Of a stretch of DNA of 64,000 bases, positions 9,527-18,678 are shown in pieces. The notes beneath the pieces were generated by a model. The model was not told the origin of the DNA, made no database searches, and saw only the letters and a program-made list of their open reading frames with translations. Source of the DNA: Eubacteriaceae bacterium (GTDB lineage Bacteria > Bacillota > Clostridia > Lachnospirales > Lachnospiraceae). Every line of letters begins with the position of its first letter. Within the stretch, counting starts at the first letter, position 1. The stretch is from assembly GCA_910575665.1 (NCBI GenBank), contig CAJTFB010000005.1, forward strand, positions 62,001-126,000, given 5' to 3'. The translations under genes were made by a program, and so were the position numbers.

Positions 9527-10582
9527 TTATTCGAATACCACACAGGTCATGGACTGGTTCACGAACTGGTTGTTATAGTGCTCTCCATATCCCACAAAAC
9601 CTGCATGATTACCTAAAGCCCCCATTTCCCTCAGATATTCCTGCATATAATTATTCTCAGTAAATAATAAATACCGGAACAGACAGTTTACTGAAAATAC
9701 GGCAGAGTTCTTCGGAAAATCCTGATAGATTTTACGGATGGTATTCTTCACGATTTCCCTGTAGTCTCCCAACTCCAGCAGGATAAGCACATCAGAATCG
9801 TTTACCTGCCGAAAGCATGTCAGGCCATTTTTGCATATGTCCTTAATCGAAATAATACAGGTTTCATTTCCATTGATCTTTCCAAAAGGATTTTTAAAAG
9901 TCTGTGTTAATATTTCTTCTTCTGTCACATGGAGAATCTGCTGATACACCTGTTTGGCAGGTTTGCCGTTTAGCTCTCCCAGTATGTATTCTGATTTCTT
10001 TGTCTTGGAGGCGATAAAACGGTAATTCCCCATCTGACGATAGATATTTTCCTTGTAAGCTTTTACCCTGCCGTTATTATTTCTGACCAGAGCATAAGCC
10101 ACCGCATCCTCATAGACCTTACCATTGGCTGAAACTTTGCCGGCGTCTCCGGTTCCTCCTACCAGCGAAATGTTCTTTCGTTTCAACACACTGTGGATCG
10201 TTGTCAGAACACAGGCATCATTTCCAGAACAAAAATCAATACATATGGTATCTTTTTGTGAAGCATTAACTTCTGCCACATCCTTCTCTAACCGTTCAAT
10301 ATATTTTACCGGCATCGTGGAAGCCTGCTCCAGTACATTCACTGCTACGCTGACACCATCCGAAAATGCAAGGATTCCCACACCTTTTTCAACTACTTTG
10401 CTGTCGTAGCTCATACCGATGCATCCGATACTAGGAATATTGGGAAAAAGCGCCTCTAACTTTTTCACATGGTCCTCAAACTGATCACCGTTGGAAAACA
10501 GCATAATTAGCTGAGGATTGCTCACTCCGCGGACTGCCTCCTGCAGATCTCCGCTCTGGCTCATACCAAAAAATTGTTTCAC
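9527..10582 (-). CDS. FIST domain sensory protein
   Basis: The 351-residue soluble protein shows FIST N features ([36 protein letters not shown], then [18 protein letters not shown]) and a FIST C half ([62 protein letters not shown]). FIST proteins are proposed small-ligand sensors, possibly for amino acids, often tied to chemotaxis or c-di-GMP proteins. The start is a GTG at 10582 with GAGGAGG 8 nt upstream; an ATG 23 codons earlier lies near the promoter and lacks a ribosome-binding site. It is in one unit with the cytosolic MCP. Confidence 0.88.
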   Translation of the reverse strand: MKQFFGMSQSGDLQEAVRGVSNPQLIMLFSNGDQFEDHVKKLEALFPNIPSIGCIGMSYDSKVVEKGVGILAFSDGVSVAVNVLEQASTMPVKYIERLEKDVAEVNASQKDTICIDFCSGNDACVLTTIHSVLKRKNISLVGGTGDAGKVSANGKVYEDAVAYALVRNNNGRVKAYKENIYRQMGNYRFIASKTKKSEYILGELNGKPAKQVYQQILHVTEEEILTQTFKNPFGKINGNETCIISIKDICKNGLTCFRQVNDSDVLILLELGDYREIVKNTIRKIYQDFPKNSAVFSVNCLFRYLLFTENNYMQEYLREMGALGNHAGFVGYGEHYNNQFVNQSMTCVVFE

Positions 10583-10619
10583 GGTAACGTCCTCCTCTAT
10601 ATCAAAAACTATTATTACC

Positions 10620-10648
10620 ATTTTAACATAGATTTCTAAACTCAACAA
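10620..10648 (-). promoter_or_regulatory. Likely promoter of the FIST/MCP unit
   Basis: TTGTTG (10643-10648) and TAAAAT (10620-10625) are separated by 17 bp on the minus strand, about 38 bp before the GTG start. Confidence 0.55.
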
Positions 10649-10689
10649 CAAAAAACTGATCTTATCGACGTATTTCTAAACCCCACACA

Positions 10690-10727
10690 TTTTTAGAGCC
10701 GAACACTTATCAGCTCGGCTCTAAAAA
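10690..10727. terminator. Terminator after membrane MCP gene
   Basis: A 13-bp stem TTTTTAGAGCCGA (10690-10702) pairs with 10715-10727. The T/A runs at its base allow termination on the minus strand, ending the membrane MCP transcript before the FIST promoter. Confidence 0.8.
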
Positions 10728-10762
10728 TGTTTATGTTCATATCTGACTATAACGTTACCGTT

Positions 10763-12787
10763 CTATTCATTTATATACTGGAATCTTCCCACCAGTTCCT
10801 TCAGCATATTTGCCTGGGTTGACAGTTCTTCCGACGCCGCAGCACTTTCCTCCGAGGTAGCCGTATTGGACTCGATAACGCCTGCGATCTGATTGATCCC
10901 CTCTGTGATCTGAGCCACTGCCAGCGCCTGATTGTCAGAGGCCTCAGCGATCTCTGCCATGGAGTTATTTACCAGTTTGACATTATCCACTACAGAAAGT
11001 AACGATTCCGCTGTAGAATTTGCCAGCTCCATTCCATCTTCCACTGCCTCGATGGCATTCTGGATAAGATCCTTTGTGTTTCTTGCTGCCTCGGAGCTCT
11101 GATCTGCCAACACTCCAACCTGTGTCGCTACCACAGCAAATCCTCTTCCATTCTCTCCCGCTCTTGCCGCCTCTATAGACGCATTCAACGCCAGGAGTGC
11201 CGTCTGGCTGGCAATCTCTTCTATACTGCTGATGATCTCAGCGATCTTATTAGAAGCTTCCTTGATATTGTTCATGGCTTCCGTATTTTTCTTCATGTGC
11301 TCATTGCTTTCTAGGATCTGCTCTCCCATACCTGCAACAATTGTTTTAGCTTGGACAGCATTTCTGGCATTCACTGTTATTTTCTCTGATACCTCTGTGA
11401 TTGTTGCTGTCAGCTCTTCAATAGCACTTGCCTGATCGGTAGCACCCTCTGCCAGAAGCTGTGCCGCCCCAGACAAGTCAGTTGCTCCATTTTGCACATA
11501 CTCTGCATTGCTGTCGATCTCCCTCATGGCGTCGCTCAGAGAAGCCACGATTCCCCGGAAAGATTCACTGATCTGTACAAAATCCCCCTTATAGCTGCTG
11601 TCCACATTGATCAGGAAGTTTCCATCGGACAGATTTGCGAGATGATCGTCAATATCTGTAATAACCCTTTTCAAATCCTCCACCGTCTCGGATAAACAAT
11701 TCATCAGTGTTGCCGTCTCATCGTTTGTCTCCGGAATCGGAGTATCTGCATGAAGATCTCCTTCTGCCAGAAGCTTAAGACGCTCCACCACTTCTGCGAT
11801 CGGTCTGACCACCTTTTTCCCAAGCTGCACACCGCTTCTGATGCCCAAAAATGTAAAGGCTATAACAAAGATAATTGTAACGATCAATGACAGGAAAAAC
11901 ATACCTAAAAATTCATTCCTCACGGCGGCGACACCGATACTCCATCCGTTCATATCTTTGATTGGGGAATAAGCGACTACTTTCGTCTTTCCTCCATAAG
12001 AATAGGTACCAGTTCCATTTTCCCCGGCTACCATTTTTTTACAGATCTCGCTGTACTTTTTCAGTTTAGAATTCTCCTGACCCAGGTTAACGCTGTCCTC
12101 GATGCCAACAACTTCCGAATTAATATCGGCAATCGTAATCCCTTTGGCATCAAGCATAAATGCAGTACCTCCCTCCCCAACCTTGATGGAGCGCATAACA
12201 TCATTCAAAAATTCACCGTCCGGGACATAAACAACAGCGCCGACCGGCGTTGTACCAGGAATGCCGTCCTTCCATAACGGCGCGGAAACCGCATAAAATA
12301 TTGATTTCGTGTCCTCATCGTATGTAGGTGTGGAGACAAAGGTTTCCCCTTTCATAGCTTCCTTAAAATAATCCTGAGCCGAAAAATCTTTTCCAGAGAT
12401 CACATCAACTCCCTTGTCGTCCAAAAGATAACCACCTTGAAAATTGTGGTCCTTGATTCTCTGGTTCAGAATCTCCTCTTTCTCCTGTACTGACTTTTCC
12501 ACATCAGCAAGACGGGCGATACTTCCTGTCTCATAGGCGATCGCCGTGTACTGTTTCAGTGATGCCGCCACATAATCCGCCGCTATGTCCGAAGTACTGT
12601 CGATCGTATCATTCACTGCACTGATCGAAGAAATATAGCTTAAAACTGAGGCTACCACTCCAAGAAGAACACAACAAAACAGAATCGTCTGCGCAAAACG
12701 TTTAGAAATCTTTTTTTCTATACTGACAAACTGACCATCCTTTTCGTTCCTTCCCTGCTTTCCAAATTTCCTATTTTCCCTCTGCAT
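10763..12787 (-). CDS. Membrane MCP with dCache sensor
   Basis: The 674-residue receptor has a cytoplasmic N-terminus, a transmembrane helix (about 32-55), and an extracellular dCache-type domain (DYFKEAMKGETFVSTPTYDEDTKSIFYAVSAPL, later GGTAFMLDAKGITIADIN and GWSIGVAA). A second helix (about 295-317) is followed by HAMP (RPIAEVVERLKLLAEGDLH) and the MCP signalling domain with [30 protein letters not shown]. It steers swimming via CheA/CheW. GAGGATATTAT precedes the ATG. The region 12788-13026 upstream is AT-rich and without a gene; it has a TATAAT-like box near 12940 but no clear -35. Confidence 0.95.
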   Translation of the reverse strand: MQRENRKFGKQGRNEKDGQFVSIEKKISKRFAQTILFCCVLLGVVASVLSYISSISAVNDTIDSTSDIAADYVAASLKQYTAIAYETGSIARLADVEKSVQEKEEILNQRIKDHNFQGGYLLDDKGVDVISGKDFSAQDYFKEAMKGETFVSTPTYDEDTKSIFYAVSAPLWKDGIPGTTPVGAVVYVPDGEFLNDVMRSIKVGEGGTAFMLDAKGITIADINSEVVGIEDSVNLGQENSKLKKYSEICKKMVAGENGTGTYSYGGKTKVVAYSPIKDMNGWSIGVAAVRNEFLGMFFLSLIVTIIFVIAFTFLGIRSGVQLGKKVVRPIAEVVERLKLLAEGDLHADTPIPETNDETATLMNCLSETVEDLKRVITDIDDHLANLSDGNFLINVDSSYKGDFVQISESFRGIVASLSDAMREIDSNAEYVQNGATDLSGAAQLLAEGATDQASAIEELTATITEVSEKITVNARNAVQAKTIVAGMGEQILESNEHMKKNTEAMNNIKEASNKIAEIISSIEEIASQTALLALNASIEAARAGENGRGFAVVATQVGVLADQSSEAARNTKDLIQNAIEAVEDGMELANSTAESLLSVVDNVKLVNNSMAEIAEASDNQALAVAQITEGINQIAGVIESNTATSEESAAASEELSTQANMLKELVGRFQYINE

Positions 12788-13026
12788 ATAATATCCTCAT
12801 TTCTGTACCGCCCTTTACACGCTGAAATACATACCATGTCTAACGAAACCCGGAAGAATTGTGAGGAAACCACCAGATCGTGATGAATATCAACCAGAAT
12901 ATGTGCCGAGCAGCACATTAACACATATCTTGAAATTATTATATCAAATTTATTAAAAATTTTCTAGCATTTTATAAAAAATATATAAATATTTCTATAA
13001 AAAATGTAATTTCCTATAAAGAAAAA

Positions 13027-13053
13027 AGAGGGTGTTATAGAACAACACCCTCT
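13027..13053 (-). terminator. Terminator after GH10 xylanase
   Basis: A 10-bp stem AGAGGGTGTT/AACACCCTCT is followed by TTTTTTC on the minus strand. A 16-bp perfect palindrome (13058-13073) lies between it and the xylanase stop. Confidence 0.85.
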
Positions 13054-13095
13054 AAAAATAGGCAGCTGCCTATTAAATTATATGTTGTGCATAAA

Positions 13096-14724
13096 TCAGC
13101 AAGCTTCAAAAATCCATTTCTGGCAGGAGTTTGCATAATATGTCCACTGGCATACATTGGAACCATCCGCTGTACCAAAATTATATACATCCAGTGACTT
13201 TTTATCGCCTGTCACTTTTGTGACAATGCCATATACATTTGCCTCAGACGTTTTCACAACTTTAAATTTCTGGGCATCGGCGCCATTTGCAGAATATGTC
13301 TGTACATTGACTCCATCCTCTTTTGCCCCATACTGGATATCCAACATATAGCCATTTCCATTTTTCAATGTAAAATAACCGTCTCCCTGATTGGATAAAT
13401 ACCATTTCTGACCTTTCACGCCTGTTCCCGTGCCGATCTCCACATTTACGCTGTTCCCTCCAGCATTATTCTTTACCTGAAGATATTTCTGTGCGTTAAT
13501 GTTCTTGATATAATACCATCCATTTGGTAAGGTCTGGCTGCTTCCCAATTGATTTCCACCTGTAAAACCGGTATCTTTGTATGCCTGTAATACATTATAA
13601 TAGGAACTCTTTGGAACACTGAGATAGGAAAACAGCAATGGTTTTTCTCCTTTTATCCATGTCACATGATCCGAGATCCCCCACCATGTAAGTCCGGTGA
13701 TCTTACCGCCCGCCTTTTTTATCCTTAACACATTTTTCATCAGGTCATACAAATACCCTGCCTGGTCCGCATCGGACTTATTTGTAACGTCAAGTTCCGT
13801 AATCTGAACCTCAAAACCGGCATTTACAAATGCCTGAAGCGCCGCAGTATAGTATGATACACTAGGGAACGTCGTGCCAAGATGCGACTGCATGCCCACA
13901 CCGTTACAGATCTTTTTCTCCGCATTGATATAACGGATCATCGTAATGATATTGTCCACTTCCATATAGGTATTGAAATCGTTATACATCAAGCTTACCG
14001 AATCTGTAAGTTTAAAATAGTTAATACAATCGTATGCATATTGGAATGCACGTTTTACAAAAGCTGGTTTATTTCCACAATTTCCATAAATCTTACTCCA
14101 GCCAGAAGGTGTCGCATGTAAATATTCATTGACAACATCCCACGTGTAAACAACGCTTCCGTATTTACTCGTGTAAACATGGTTCATTATTGTCTTAATA
14201 TAATATTCCATACGGTTGTTCATCTGTGACTCCGAAACATAGCCATAGTTTGTGGAGTATCCAACCCGGAAAAACCAGTCCGGCGTCTGACTGTGCCAGA
14301 TCAACGTATGGGCACGAACCCCGATTCCGTTCTCATAACAGATTTTCAGCACCTGGTCAATCGTGTCAAAATTAATTTTAGGAACATACGTTTCCTGCAT
14401 CGAAGATGGTATATAATAACCTAAATCCCTCGCCGCATTCTGACTGATCAGACTTGGCTGCCAGCCCAGCATCGCATCCGGCTTCATCTCATTTTCTAAA
14501 GTAATACTGTTATAATGAGATTTAATGTGAGACAATGTAGCAGGATCCCTTAACTGATTTAACGTTACACAGTTTCCCGAACGCCCCATAACATTTCCAT
14601 AAGTGTTCAGTAAAGTTTCATTTGCTGCTTTCGTTTCAGTTTTCGGCACCATGATACTCCCCAATACCAGCACGCCGATTAGAATTGCGGAAAACAGACG
14701 TTTCCCTTTTTGCATCGCTTTCAT
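13096..14724 (-). CDS. Secreted GH10 endo-1,4-beta-xylanase with C-terminal ricin-type CBM13
   Basis: The 542-residue precursor has a signal peptide (FSAILIGVLVLGSIM). The GH10 barrel (about 35-385) shows NEMKPD, RAHTLIWHSQTP, acid/base Glu in WDVVNEYL and nucleophile Glu in ITELDVT, with LTWWGISDHVTW at the end. Residues about 400-542 form a beta-trefoil with QKWYLSN, QKFKV and QKWIFEAC repeats, typical of CBM13 xylan or galactose binding. It cleaves xylan outside the cell. The gene is monocistronic, between a chemoreceptor and purB, with its own promoter and terminator. GGAGG lies 12 nt before the ATG. Confidence 0.96.
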   Translation of the reverse strand: MKAMQKGKRLFSAILIGVLVLGSIMVPKTETKAANETLLNTYGNVMGRSGNCVTLNQLRDPATLSHIKSHYNSITLENEMKPDAMLGWQPSLISQNAARDLGYYIPSSMQETYVPKINFDTIDQVLKICYENGIGVRAHTLIWHSQTPDWFFRVGYSTNYGYVSESQMNNRMEYYIKTIMNHVYTSKYGSVVYTWDVVNEYLHATPSGWSKIYGNCGNKPAFVKRAFQYAYDCINYFKLTDSVSLMYNDFNTYMEVDNIITMIRYINAEKKICNGVGMQSHLGTTFPSVSYYTAALQAFVNAGFEVQITELDVTNKSDADQAGYLYDLMKNVLRIKKAGGKITGLTWWGISDHVTWIKGEKPLLFSYLSVPKSSYYNVLQAYKDTGFTGGNQLGSSQTLPNGWYYIKNINAQKYLQVKNNAGGNSVNVEIGTGTGVKGQKWYLSNQGDGYFTLKNGNGYMLDIQYGAKEDGVNVQTYSANGADAQKFKVVKTSEANVYGIVTKVTGDKKSLDVYNFGTADGSNVCQWTYYANSCQKWIFEAC

Positions 14725-14831
14725 AACGAATTAAAACCTCCAATATTTTATTTAATAGTTTTGCCTGACCCCATATGTAACAAATATACCTCCTTTCCCA
14801 AAGATTTATCTTGGCAAAACCTATTATCATA

Positions 14832-14861
14832 AGTATAGCATTGCCTTATTTTTTCTGTCAA
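14832..14861 (-). promoter_or_regulatory. Xylanase promoter
   Basis: On the minus strand TTGACA (14856-14861) and TATACT (14832-14837) are 18 bp apart, directly downstream of the purB stop. The leader is about 100 nt. Confidence 0.75.
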
Positions 14862-14877
14862 TAAAATACCTTAACTG

Positions 14878-16332
14878 TTATACATTTATCTCGGCTTTTA
14901 CACCCAATAACTCTTTGTTTTCGACCAAAATCGGCTTTACCACCTCTTCTACAAATTCTGTCACCTGACTCGGCGCTCTTCCCACATAACGGCTCGGGTC
15001 CATCGTTTTCTGTAACTCTTCCAGCGACATCGGGAACTCCTCATCAGAAGCGATCAATTCCAGCAGATTGTTATCCAATCCCTTTTCTTTCACATTCTTT
15101 CCTGCCTCCATCGAAAGGGTACGGATCTTCTCATGAAGCTCCTGGCGATTTCCACCCGCCTTTACCGCATCCATCATAATATTTTCTGTCGCCATAAATG
15201 GCAGCTCTGACATCAGGCGCTTTGTAATCACCTTATCATATACTACGAGACCATCTACAACATTCAAAAACAGATCAAGAATTCCATCAATCGTCAGGAA
15301 TGCTTCCGCCACACTGAGACGTTTATTTGCTGAGTCATCCAGAGTTCTTTCAAACCACTGTGTCGCTGATGTGATCGCCGGATTCAACGCATCGATCATC
15401 ACATAGCGGGAGAGAGAGGCGATACGCTCACTGCGCATGGGATTTCTCTTGTACGCCATCGCAGAGGAACCGATCTGGCTCTTCTCGAAGGGCTCCTCAA
15501 TCTCTTTGAGATGTTGAAGAAGACGGATGTCATTGGAGAATTTGTGGGCGCTGGCAGCGATGCCCGCCAGGACATTGCACACCCTTGTGTCCAGTTTCCG
15601 TGAATATGTCTGTCCCGACACCGGAAAACATGAATCAAATCCCATTTTCGCCGCAATCATTTTATCTGCTTTCTTACATGCCTCCTCGTCTCCCTCAAAA
15701 AGCTCCAGAAAACTGGCCTGGGTTCCCGTCGTCCCCTTTGAGCCAAGTAGCTTCATATGAGATAGTACATGCTCCAAATCTTCCAGGTCCATCACCAGTT
15801 CTTCCATCCACAGCGTGGCGCGTTTCCCCACCGTCGTGGGCTGGGCTGGCTGAAAATGGGTAAATGCCAGCGTCGGAAGATCCTTATATTTCATGGCAAA
15901 GTCTGAGAGTTCGTGAATTACATTCACCAGTTTTTTCTTAACTAATTTTAAGCCTTCTGTCATAATGATGACATCGGTATTATCCCCCACATAACAGGAA
16001 GTAGCCCCCAGATGAATGATCTCTGCCGCCTTCGGACACTGCTTTCCATAGGCATAGACATGACTCATCACATCATGGCGCACCTCTTTTTCACGGGCCT
16101 TCGCCACATCATAGTTGATGTCCTCTGCGTGTGACTTCAGTTCTTCAATCTGCTCCTCTGTAATCCGGGGATTCCCCTGGGCATCCTTTAATCCCAATTC
16201 CTTTTCTGTCTCCGCCAGTGCGATCCACAGCTTTCTCCATGTGCGAAATTTCATATCAGGAGAAAAAATATACTGCATCTCTTTACTGGCGTATCTCTCT
16301 GATAACGGGCTTACATAACAATCTGTGCTCAT
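14878..16332 (-). CDS. purB: adenylosuccinate lyase
   Basis: The 484-residue cytosolic enzyme splits SAICAR to AICAR and adenylosuccinate to AMP, each time releasing fumarate. The fumarase-superfamily signature is SSAMAYKRNPMRSE, and the region around HLGATSCYVGDNTD contains the active-site His/Thr. The length and the SSAMAYKRNP variant resemble the longer eukaryote-like PurB class rather than the 430-residue Bacillus form. AAAGGA precedes the ATG. It follows purF by 45 nt in a purC-purF-purB series. Confidence 0.96.
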   Translation of the reverse strand: MSTDCYVSPLSERYASKEMQYIFSPDMKFRTWRKLWIALAETEKELGLKDAQGNPRITEEQIEELKSHAEDINYDVAKAREKEVRHDVMSHVYAYGKQCPKAAEIIHLGATSCYVGDNTDVIIMTEGLKLVKKKLVNVIHELSDFAMKYKDLPTLAFTHFQPAQPTTVGKRATLWMEELVMDLEDLEHVLSHMKLLGSKGTTGTQASFLELFEGDEEACKKADKMIAAKMGFDSCFPVSGQTYSRKLDTRVCNVLAGIAASAHKFSNDIRLLQHLKEIEEPFEKSQIGSSAMAYKRNPMRSERIASLSRYVMIDALNPAITSATQWFERTLDDSANKRLSVAEAFLTIDGILDLFLNVVDGLVVYDKVITKRLMSELPFMATENIMMDAVKAGGNRQELHEKIRTLSMEAGKNVKEKGLDNNLLELIASDEEFPMSLEELQKTMDPSRYVGRAPSQVTEFVEEVVKPILVENKELLGVKAEINV

Positions 16333-16377
16333 TGTACCGTTCCTTTCTAAAATGACATGCCGCTTTCAGCGGCACTT

Positions 16378-17805
16378 CTATATACCTCGAATATCCTCCT
16401 CCGGGGGCGCCACCGGATATTTCCCGGAAAAGCATGCATCGCAATACCCCATGTCGCCCCCGATCAGCTCATGGAGCCTCTCACCGTCCAGATACCCCAA
16501 TGAATCGGCACCGATCATGTTGCAGATCTCATCTACCGTATTATTGTGGGCGATCAGTTGGTCACAGCTTGGCACATCTGTTCCAAAATAACAGGGATGC
16601 AAAAACGGAGGCGAGCTAATGCGCACATGTACCTCCGTGGCCCCTGCTGCTTTCAGCATACGCACAATCCGCTCACTGGTGGTTCCTCTAACAATTGAGT
16701 CATCCACCATAACAACACGTTTGCCGCGAACCACTTCCTTTATAACATTCAGTTTGATCTTTACGCTGCTTTCCCTCGCCGACTGTTTGGGCTTGATAAA
16801 GGTCCGTCCCACATAGCTGTTTTTCATAAAAGCAGTTCCATAGGGAATTCCCGATTGGGCAGAAAATCCCATCGCTGCCACATTACCGGACTCCGGCACG
16901 CCCACAACGATATCGGCATCCGCCGGATGCATCTGGGCAAGAATTTTTCCCGCCATGATTCTGCTGTTGTAAACACTCACGCCGTCCAGATAGCTGTCTG
17001 GTCTAGCAAAATAAATATACTCGAAAATACATTTTGCCGGTGTGGTATGACACAACGTCTCGTCCGACTGAATACCGTCTGCATCCAGCATCACAATCTC
17101 CCCGGGCTTTACATCCCGAACATATTCCGCATCCACAGCATCCAGGGCACAGGTCTCGGAGGCCAGGATATAACTGTTGTCCCTTTTTCCGATCACCAGT
17201 GGCCGAAATCCATAGGGATCTCTGGCGCCGATAAGCTTACGAGGACTGGAAATAATGATGGAATACGCCCCCTGAAGCTTCTTCATGGCACATTTCACTG
17301 CCTCCTCCGCCGTCGGCACTTTCAGGCGCTCCCTGGCGATCAGATAGGCGATCACCTCGGTGTCAATGGTGGTATGGAAAATCGCCCCCGTATACTCCAT
17401 TTCCTCCCGCAGTTTATTGGCATTCACTAAGTTCCCGTTATGGGCTAGCATCAGCGTACCTTTTACATAGTTTAAAACCAACGGCTGCACATTCTGGCTA
17501 TTGCTGGCTCCCGTCGTCGAATAACGAACATGTCCTACCCCGATATTTCCTTTGAGTTTTTCTAACCCCTCCGCATGAAACACCTCATTGACAAGTCCCA
17601 TTCCTTTCTGGGAAAGCACCTTTCCCTTGGGACCTTCTGTATCACTTACTGCAATCCCGCAGCTCTCCTGACCGCGGTGCTGCAGAGCGAATAAACCATA
17701 ATAGATGGAAGACGCCACATCGCCTCCATCCAAATCATACATTCCAAATACTCCACATTCCTCATGGAGTTCTACGTCAAAGTGTTCACTCAATTCGGAT
17801 TCCAT
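16378..17805 (-). CDS. purF: amidophosphoribosyltransferase
   Basis: The 475-residue enzyme makes 5-phosphoribosylamine from PRPP and glutamine, the first committed step of purine synthesis. It has a 16-residue propeptide before Cys17, the N-terminal nucleophile of the glutaminase domain. The PRPP loop is VVMVDDSIVRGTTS. Cysteines in CYFGTDVPSC and near the C-terminus (MGYCDACFSG) match the Bacillus-type 4Fe-4S enzyme, which is oxygen sensitive. It lies 20 nt downstream of purC. Confidence 0.97.
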   Translation of the reverse strand: MESELSEHFDVELHEECGVFGMYDLDGGDVASSIYYGLFALQHRGQESCGIAVSDTEGPKGKVLSQKGMGLVNEVFHAEGLEKLKGNIGVGHVRYSTTGASNSQNVQPLVLNYVKGTLMLAHNGNLVNANKLREEMEYTGAIFHTTIDTEVIAYLIARERLKVPTAEEAVKCAMKKLQGAYSIIISSPRKLIGARDPYGFRPLVIGKRDNSYILASETCALDAVDAEYVRDVKPGEIVMLDADGIQSDETLCHTTPAKCIFEYIYFARPDSYLDGVSVYNSRIMAGKILAQMHPADADIVVGVPESGNVAAMGFSAQSGIPYGTAFMKNSYVGRTFIKPKQSARESSVKIKLNVIKEVVRGKRVVMVDDSIVRGTTSERIVRMLKAAGATEVHVRISSPPFLHPCYFGTDVPSCDQLIAHNNTVDEICNMIGADSLGYLDGERLHELIGGDMGYCDACFSGKYPVAPPEEDIRGI

Positions 17806-17825
17806 TTGCGTCTGTCCTTTCTCGG

Positions 17826-18539
17826 TTAGTCTGTCAGTCCAATCCTCTTTGCCACCTCATTATAGGCATCCTCTACACCACCGAGATCACGGCGGAAACG
17901 GTCCTTATCCAGTTTTTCTCTCGTCTTGATATCCCAGAAACGACATGTATCCGGTGATATCTCGTCGGCAAGAATAATCGTTCCATCCGACGTCTTTCCA
18001 AACTCAATCTTGAAATCGATGAGTTCGATGCCGCACTCTTCAAAAAATTCTACCAGGAAATCATTTACCATAAAAGCGTATTTTGTGATCGTATCAATAT
18101 CTTCCTGGGTCGCGATCCCGATCGCTTTTGCAAAATAATCATTGATCAATGGATCTCCCAAATCATCGTCTTTATAACTAAATTCAAGCGTCGGGCAAAG
18201 AAGCTTTCTTCCCTCTTCAATCCCAAGACGCTTGGAAAAACTTCCTGCAGCAGTATTACGGATAATAACTTCAAGTGGTACAATAGATACTTTTTTTACT
18301 GCGGTCTCACGGTCACTGAGTTCCTCCACAAAATGAGTTGGAACACCGGCCTTCTCAAGCTTCTGGAACAAAAAGTTTGTCATACGGTTATTGATGACGC
18401 CTTTTCCAACGATCGTCCCCTTCTTTTCACCATTAAATGCGGTGGCATCGTCCTTGTAATCAACGATACATACACCTTCTACATCTGTAGCATATACCTT
18501 CTTGGCTTTTCCCTCATAGAGCATCTCTTTTTTTTCCAC
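17826..18539 (-). CDS. purC: phosphoribosylaminoimidazole-succinocarboxamide synthase
   Basis: The 237-residue SAICAR synthetase joins CAIR and aspartate using ATP. It shows the N-terminal YEGKAKKVY, the signature LPVE-like stretch [23 protein letters not shown], and the C-terminal [14 protein letters not shown]. The start codon is GTG, with AGGAGG 8 nt upstream. It begins the purC-purF-purB run. No purine riboswitch is visible in the leader. Confidence 0.97.
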   Translation of the reverse strand: MEKKEMLYEGKAKKVYATDVEGVCIVDYKDDATAFNGEKKGTIVGKGVINNRMTNFLFQKLEKAGVPTHFVEELSDRETAVKKVSIVPLEVIIRNTAAGSFSKRLGIEEGRKLLCPTLEFSYKDDDLGDPLINDYFAKAIGIATQEDIDTITKYAFMVNDFLVEFFEECGIELIDFKIEFGKTSDGTIILADEISPDTCRFWDIKTREKLDKDRFRRDLGGVEDAYNEVAKRIGLTD

Positions 18540-18580
18540 TTTTAAGTCCTCCTTATTTGATTATGCGTAATATATATGAT

Positions 18581-18611
18581 GTTGGGGGATAAAAAGTATT
18601 TTATTCCCAAC
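18581..18611. other. Imperfect hairpin in the purC upstream region
   Basis: GTTGGGGGATAAAA pairs with TTTTATTCCCAAC with one bulge. It lies between the GH3-like gene and purC and lacks a T run, so it could be a weak terminator for the former or a leader structure for purC. Its role is open. Confidence 0.35.
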
Positions 18612-18678
18612 TGATACAACAAACTATTAAGAGCTTTCTAAAACATCTACAACTCCAGCTCCTGGACTCTTTATCATG

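Noticed and set aside
13058-13073. 16-bp palindrome as an attachment site
   Set aside because: There is no integrase, no second copy and it sits beside a normal terminator.
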